Part shown: one piece after another, positions 61,007 to 64,000 of the stretch | Layout of the letters: every line of letters starts with the position of its first letter | How positions within the stretch are numbered: position 1 is the first letter of the stretch | Assembly: GCA_003246895.1 (NCBI GenBank) | Contig: QKCL01000026.1 | Span: forward strand, 1-64,000 | DNA from: Spirochaetota bacterium | GTDB lineage: Bacteria; Spirochaetota; UBA4802; UBA5550 | Length of the DNA: 64,000 nt | Direction of reading: 5' to 3' | Position numbers and translations under genes: made by a program | Notes under the pieces: model-generated | The model's input: only the letters and a program-made list of their open reading frames with translations | Databases searched by the model: none | What the model was told of the DNA's origin: nothing

Positions 61007-64000
61007 TTATTTTATAGTCAATTTTGAAATTTCAATTCTGTATAAGTCATAGATATTCTTAAGCATTTTACTTACATTTTTTGTAAGTTCTCTATCCGTG
61101 GACCGTCCAATTACATATTTTTCAATTTCGTTAAACTGATTTCTCAGCTTAATGCCGACATCTTCAAGATCACTTGCTATGGAAATTGATGTTTTTGATC
61201 TGCTTTCAGAACTTAAATTTTTAACCTGCTCCTGAATATGTTTCTCAAGATCATGCTTTTCTTTAATCTTCTCCTGCTTTCTATTAAAAATATCCATTGC
61301 AAGAAAAATAAAAGTCTTTTCAGATAAAACTTCATAATGTTTCTTTTCCGAAAGTCCCTGTGAATAAAGAATTTCCGGCACAGAACGGAAGTGATATTTT
61401 TCTTCAATAATTCTGGCCGTATTGCCGTCAATTATTATTCTATTGAGAACAGGAACACCTTCTATTTCAATTATATCCTCTTCCATTGGACTGAATATTT
61501 CATCATTAATAATGCTTATCTCACCTGTTGAAACTGATATTCTGGAATGAATATTTTTCCTGATCTCGGTTTTTCTGTTAAAACAGTTCAACCTCTCCTT
61601 AATCTGCATTGCAGCTTTTACTGCATCTTCAGCTTCATTAAAAATAGCAGTTAAATCATGATTAACTTTATATGATATTATTCCATTAAATTCCTTTAGG
61701 GGAGGAATGAAAAGCGAATCAATTATAATGTTCCATTTTAAATTATCATAGGAAGAAAATTCCTTTTTGGAGTCCAGCCTGTCTTCATTTTTTATAAAAA
61801 GAACAGTTTTTGTAACCCTTTCAACTCCATCTATATTCAATATCTCCTTTTTTACTGGAATGTTTTCAAAAACCGGTATTTCAAATTTTCTGAAAAGATT
61901 GTTTAAAAAATTATCTATTTCCTTAAGATCATCTGCGGAAAGTTTTGTTATTATTCCTATTATATCTTTTGTGATGGCATATTCACTTCTTAAAAGAGAA
62001 ACAAGAAAAAAGTAAAAGTCAGGAGATTTTATTTCCCTCAGAATTGATAGAATCTCACGCTGCACGGACTTGTTTTTTATAATAAGCATATCACGTATAT
62101 ACTTGAGTGCTTCCTTTTCTCCAAGCTGAAGCAATACAATACATGAAAAAATCCGCACCTTTATGCTTGGGTCTTTAAGGTATTCAAATGAATATTTTAT
62201 TATTCTCTGCCTGTTTATATTTTCATTTATGGTAATGATGGAACTGATACTTTTTACTACTGATTCTTTAATTTTTGCATTATCACTCTCGGTATATACC
62301 TGATTCAGATAATCAATATCATCCTGGAATCCGCAACTTCCAATGCCAAGTATGGCATATTTGACAGTTATTGCATCATCATTGCTTTCTACTATTTTTT
62401 TTAAAGCCTCTGCTGCATTTATATTCTTTTTAATATTCTGCCCCGAAATTATTACGGCTATCTCTCTCACTATTTCTGTGGATTTCGAAGCATTTGCATT
62501 CAGGTATTCAACAAGAATATTGATAAGCCTTTTTTCAGTAAAGATACCCAGCAGTTTTACAGCCCATAACTGATCTTCAGGGCTTCCTGCAGAGAGCATT
62601 ATTTCTACCTCACTAAGCATATATGAATAATTAAGTCTGCATAACGATAATGTAGCAGCTTCGTAAATTTCAGGTTCCGGATATTTTTTCAGATAATTAT
62701 ATATATAGACAAGAGAATTTGAAGCATTTTCAATTTTCAAAGCGCTTATTATTTTGCAAAGCCTTATAATTCTTGACTGAAGATACCTTTTTTCAAAGTT
62801 AACTGAATCTATTCTGTTGGCAGAATTCTCACGTGATACAGGATCTTCATCAATAAAAATATCGATAAGAAAATTCAATGCTTCAACATCATTCTCATCT
62901 ACAAAATAGACCCACTGTGACAATTCGTTTATGAGCTGTTTTGATTTTTCATTCCCCTGGGCATACAAAAACATATTGAGTTTTCTTTTATACTCAGGAT
63001 TAAGTTTTCTTAAAATAAAATCCCTTATTTTCTTAAAATTCTCTGGAAATGCATTTTCCATTACATCCGGAATCATGAATTCCCTTCTGTATGTTTCAAA
63101 ATAACTTTCAAGTGTTGCTGAAATAATACCGAATTCCTTTTCTTTAAAAAGAATATCAGATCTGTTTGCATTTTTCTTTTCAAAATATCTTATTATTATT
63201 TCTGCTACCAGATCATTATCATGTTCCGTCTCTACATTAAGAGCCATGAGGCTTCTGAATAATTTTTCAGGAAGATTAAGTCTGTGTATGTTTCTATACA
63301 GTGAATATAAAGTCATACTGATAAGATCCCTGTCACCTGATTCAAGAGCTTTCAGCACAAAAATATTGGATTCCCTGTGATTACAGGAAAGAAGAGCATT
63401 TATATATGAAATTTTTACATCATTCGAGTAACTGTCAAATCTTGATGAAGATTTACCAAGAAAAACTTTAATCTTCAGAATGAGTTCTTCATATTCATTG
63501 AGTGGTCGGTCAATATATCTTTCTGATAATGTACTGCTGTTTTTTTCCTTGCCTATGGGATCTACAAGATTAATATTCAGCTTATATATTGACTGAAATA
63601 TATACCAGGCGTTCTCTTCTCCTGCGCTGATATATTCATCAAAAAAATCAATATTGCTAAAACCCGAAAGAGCATTAAATGCTCCAAGCCTGTATACTTC
63701 AGAATTTGTACTGTCCGTTAACTGACTTTTTAAAAAATTATACAGATTAGCATCACCTTGACCAATAACTCTCAGCACTTCAAAAATATTCAAAATTATA
63801 TATTTGTCTATATTTATATTTTTAAGATTCTCCGCCATTTCTATAAGATATGAAATATCTGCAACTGTACCGTTATTTTTCAGATAACCAAGTACTGCAA
63901 GTAACTCTATTGGACTCGAATCTACACTTACATTTTCCTTAAGAACACTTGATAAATCAGGGTCATTAAATCTGGACAAAGCCAGTACAGCACTGATTTT
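61007..64000 (-). CDS. HEAT-repeat protein with degenerate class III cyclase domain (5' end beyond window)
   Basis: The frame remains open to the right edge (codons before the TTG at 63979 read K-I-S-A-V-L-A), so the protein is at least 997 residues and its start is outside. The N-terminal two-thirds (up to about 680) is HEAT-like helical repeats with many ARMADILLO/HEAT blocks, such as EAATLSLCRLNYSYMLSEVEIML. The C-terminal part (about 710-900) follows the class III nucleotidyl-cyclase fold: FNGIISYKVNHDLTAIF, EDAVKAAMQIKERL and IHSRISVSTGEI, but the second metal-Asp and the GDxVNxAxR segment are replaced by EGVPVLNRI, so it is probably inactive. A coiled-coil tail follows. Confidence 0.75.
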   Translation of the reverse strand, partial: KISAVLALSRFNDPDLSSVLKENVSVDSSPIELLAVLGYLKNNGTVADISYLIEMAENLKNINIDKYIILNIFEVLRVIGQGDANLYNFLKSQLTDSTNSEVYRLGAFNALSGFSNIDFFDEYISAGEENAWYIFQSIYKLNINLVDPIGKEKNSSTLSERYIDRPLNEYEELILKIKVFLGKSSSRFDSYSNDVKISYINALLSCNHRESNIFVLKALESGDRDLISMTLYSLYRNIHRLNLPEKLFRSLMALNVETEHDNDLVAEIIIRYFEKKNANRSDILFKEKEFGIISATLESYFETYRREFMIPDVMENAFPENFKKIRDFILRKLNPEYKRKLNMFLYAQGNEKSKQLINELSQWVYFVDENDVEALNFLIDIFIDEDPVSRENSANRIDSVNFEKRYLQSRIIRLCKIISALKIENASNSLVYIYNYLKKYPEPEIYEAATLSLCRLNYSYMLSEVEIMLSAGSPEDQLWAVKLLGIFTEKRLINILVEYLNANASKSTEIVREIAVIISGQNIKKNINAAEALKKIVESNDDAITVKYAILGIGSCGFQDDIDYLNQVYTESDNAKIKESVVKSISSIITINENINRQRIIKYSFEYLKDPSIKVRIFSCIVLLQLGEKEALKYIRDMLIIKNKSVQREILSILREIKSPDFYFFLVSLLRSEYAITKDIIGIITKLSADDLKEIDNFLNNLFRKFEIPVFENIPVKKEILNIDGVERVTKTVLFIKNEDRLDSKKEFSSYDNLKWNIIIDSLFIPPLKEFNGIISYKVNHDLTAIFNEAEDAVKAAMQIKERLNCFNRKTEIRKNIHSRISVSTGEISIINDEIFSPMEEDIIEIEGVPVLNRIIIDGNTARIIEEKYHFRSVPEILYSQGLSEKKHYEVLSEKTFIFLAMDIFNRKQEKIKEKHDLEKHIQEQVKNLSSESRSKTSISIASDLEDVGIKLRNQFNEIEKYVIGRSTDRELTKNVSKMLKNIYDLYRIEISKLTIK

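Noticed and set aside
1-64000. CRISPR arrays, insertion sequences, prophage or integrase genes
   Set aside because: No repeated spacer pattern, transposase motif or inverted terminal repeat pair was seen anywhere in the window.

Overview
The window is AT-rich, gene-dense chromosomal DNA from a diderm (Gram-negative-type) bacterium. I see no rRNA, tRNA, CRISPR array, insertion sequence or phage gene. Outer-membrane-style lipoproteins, a CsgG-like lipoprotein, HtrA proteases, a Ccm cytochrome c maturation system, the CarD and PIN/TRAM pair and a HEAT-repeat cyclase-like protein fit Spirochaetota best. Desulfobacterota or Deferribacterota-like lineages cannot be excluded without database searches, so the taxon is an inference.

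Layout. 1-6.1 kb: phosphofructokinase, polyphosphate kinase, a CsgG-like lipoprotein, a FIST sensor protein and a coiled-coil sensor-like protein. 6.3-9.3 kb: molybdate transporter modABC plus a lipoprotein. 9.3-13.4 kb: methyltransferase, a hotdog thioesterase with a strongly structured leader RNA, CheX-like phosphatase, an ECF sigma/anti-sigma operon and a haemolysin-III membrane protein. 13.5-19.1 kb: a giant FAD/Fe-S oxidoreductase, two genes of unknown function and a nucleoside deoxyribosyltransferase. 19.2-24.4 kb (minus): stand-alone AICAR transformylase, HtrA protease, cell-wall amidase and secreted unknowns. 24.7-31.3 kb: small membrane protein, PBP1A, CarD, PIN/TRAM protein, a catalytically degenerate malic-enzyme homologue and a sensor lipoprotein. 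31.4-38.8 kb: PcrA helicase, then a phosphate locus (pstS divergent from pstB-phoU-phoB-phoR) that lacks pstC and pstA. 38.9-46.8 kb: HAD phosphatase, beta-propeller, PrsW protease with zinc ribbons, ATP-grasp enzyme, Deg protease, response regulator and DUF1848 protein. 46.9-52.1 kb: CDGSH protein fused in an operon to ccmABCDEF, with a CxxxY-type CcmE and a tiny ccmD at 49486-49599. 52.1-64 kb: AraC regulator, Uup ABC-F ATPase, YczE/cytidylate-kinase-like fusion, LtaS-like sulfatase-fold enzyme, a shikimate-kinase-like P-loop protein with ribF, a TPR protein, and a HEAT/degenerate cyclase gene running off the right edge.

How the parts work together. Phosphate genes (ppk, pst/pho) suggest phosphate storage and sensing. 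The ccm operon implies membrane c-type cytochromes, hence respiration; a molybdate importer would supply molybdenum-cofactor enzymes. The main points for a second look are the three-hairpin leader at 10134-10200, which begins at the predicted transcription start; the pseudo-malic enzyme; the CxxxY-type Ccm operon led by a CDGSH protein; the split pst locus with matching inverted motifs; and the HEAT-repeat/degenerate cyclase.
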